Of a stretch of 64,000 nucleotides of DNA, positions 63,045 through 64,000 are shown piece after piece (the first letter of the stretch is position 1; every line of letters begins with the position of its first letter). The position numbers and the translations under genes are program-made. Origin of the DNA: Hippasteria phrygiana (lineage: Eukaryota > Echinodermata > Asteroidea > Valvatida > Goniasteridae); assembly GCA_037893225.1 (NCBI GenBank), contig JAZGUH010000731.1, positions 558,001 to 622,000 on the forward strand. Direction: 5' to 3'. The notes below the pieces were generated by a model. That model was given only the letters and a program-made list of their open reading frames with translations. It did no database searches and had not been told where the DNA came from.

Positions 63045-64000
63045 GTATGTATTGATTAAATCCTGGTTTTCGTGGCGACGTTATAATCGCAAGGAGTGCT
63101 TTATAACACCGTTAATGGAAATGTTTTGTCATGACCTACATGAACAGGGCTGGAGATAGCCAGCAAAGATGGACCAAGTTCAACTTTGCCGACTCTCTGC
63201 GTTGAGTCGCGAGAGTAGGCCTATTCAGGTACCTGTGCTGACATGCCGTGTGTTCAACAATGTCTCTCGCTCGCTACTTGAATGCCACAAATTCTAACCA
63301 TTTTCTACTTTTTGCGTAGGAAATAAGATCATAAATTTCAATAAATTACCTTAACATAGTTGAAATGTACCGAAATAAAATATCAGTTTAGCTTGAAGAA
63401 AACTTTTTTAAATGCCACCTCACTGAGAAATTTAAACCATTCTCACGTCTGTCCTCCTTGTATGCTGTTGTGACAAAACGGAAACTAAACTTAGAACAAG
63501 ATGGTCCCTTATTAACCCTAACCTACCTGAATCCATCAAATTCCATACCCCTGTTTCGGAGGATTTTGGCAGATTCAGGATACCTCCATATTGAAAACTG
63601 GGGGATTCTGATGGATTGAGGATTGTAAGCCTAGCGGTACTGCAGGATTTTGATGGATTCAGGATACCTCCATATTGAGCAGTCACCAAAACCAACTTTT
63701 TGTGCATGACAAAATAGGTGGATTTTGGCGGATTCAGGATACTTTCTAGTAAAGTTACCCAAAGGGGTTAGGGTTAAAAAGCCATATTTTATGGCCCTTG
63801 TACCAAATAAGTGGCTTTCACTTTGGCTCAGTCAGACAATCCATGAAACTTAATATTCAATAGTTGCTGATCTGAGTTAGCCCACAGTCCACAATATAAC
63901 AAAACAGCTTCAACCTAATAAACCAAACTTGCATTTTTGTTATCAACCCATAAGCATTTTACTATAAAAGAAAAACCTGATGACAATGTATACCTTATTT
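63045..64000. other. Intron after exon 20
   Basis: Contains a TTAA-flanked MITE (63517-63773). The rest is AT-rich with nothing clear. Confidence 0.65.
63517..63773. mobile_element. TTAA-flanked MITE, CCCTAACC..GGTTAGGG ends
   Basis: TTAA at 63513 and 63774. The interior repeats GGATTTTGGCRGATTCAGGA and GATACCTCCATATTGA twice or more. Same GGATTTTGG style as 3010-3200, 15090-15300 and 33180-33420. Confidence 0.8.

Overview
This is a eukaryotic (animal) genomic window: exons are short, scattered and bounded by GT..AG introns, and the introns are packed with transposon debris, minisatellites and homopolymer runs. There are no operons, ribosome binding sites or CRISPR arrays. Intron repeat style (many hAT-like and TTAA-flanked MITEs, ACATGTACATGT motifs, tRNA-derived SINEs) suggests a marine invertebrate deuterostome. 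An echinoderm, perhaps a sea star, is my best guess, at about even odds. The repeats I recognise by style only, not by a search.

One protein-coding gene dominates the + strand from 10573 to 63044: a nuclear receptor corepressor of the NCoR/SMRT family. I could place 20 consecutive internal exons whose phases all agree (4171 nt, 1390 codons plus one base, no frameshift or stop). In order they encode the GPS2/TBL1-binding coiled coil (RD1), the SANT1/deacetylase-activating domain, a lysine/glutamate-rich linker, a cysteine-rich module that I do not recall from vertebrate NCoR, SANT2, a long acidic and low-complexity region with the conserved SSATCSADE motif, and the GSITQGTP repeat region. The N-terminal exons lie upstream of the window and the C-terminal receptor-interaction exons lie downstream. 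The gene's role, from the family, is to scaffold HDAC3 with TBL1 and GPS2 on unliganded nuclear receptors.

Layout. 1-10572: intron with a CAAGACC-array hAT MITE (699-1041), a 2.2-kb hAT relic with transposase remains (4683-6901), a second hAT-like element (6943-8571) and a LINE 3' end. 10573-12969: coiled-coil exons. 12970-30100: RD1 to SANT1 exons in repeat-rich introns. 34291-41325: end of SANT1, acidic linker and first half of the cysteine-rich module. 41326-52411: an 11-kb intron holding an unusual 2.3-kb element full of TGACGTCA palindromes and a repeat carrying DR1 sites. 52412-56697: compact cluster of exons (rest of the cysteine module, SANT2, two large exons). 56698-61857: intron with a Penelope-like retroelement inserted into a THAP-domain remnant. 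61858-63044: two TQGTP-repeat exons. 63045-64000: intron.

The most rewarding items are the cysteine-rich module, the THAP domain split by a Penelope element with a hammerhead-like motif at its 3' end, the CRE-palindrome element, the hAT families with perfect 8-bp target duplications, and transposons lying within about 12 nt of splice sites.
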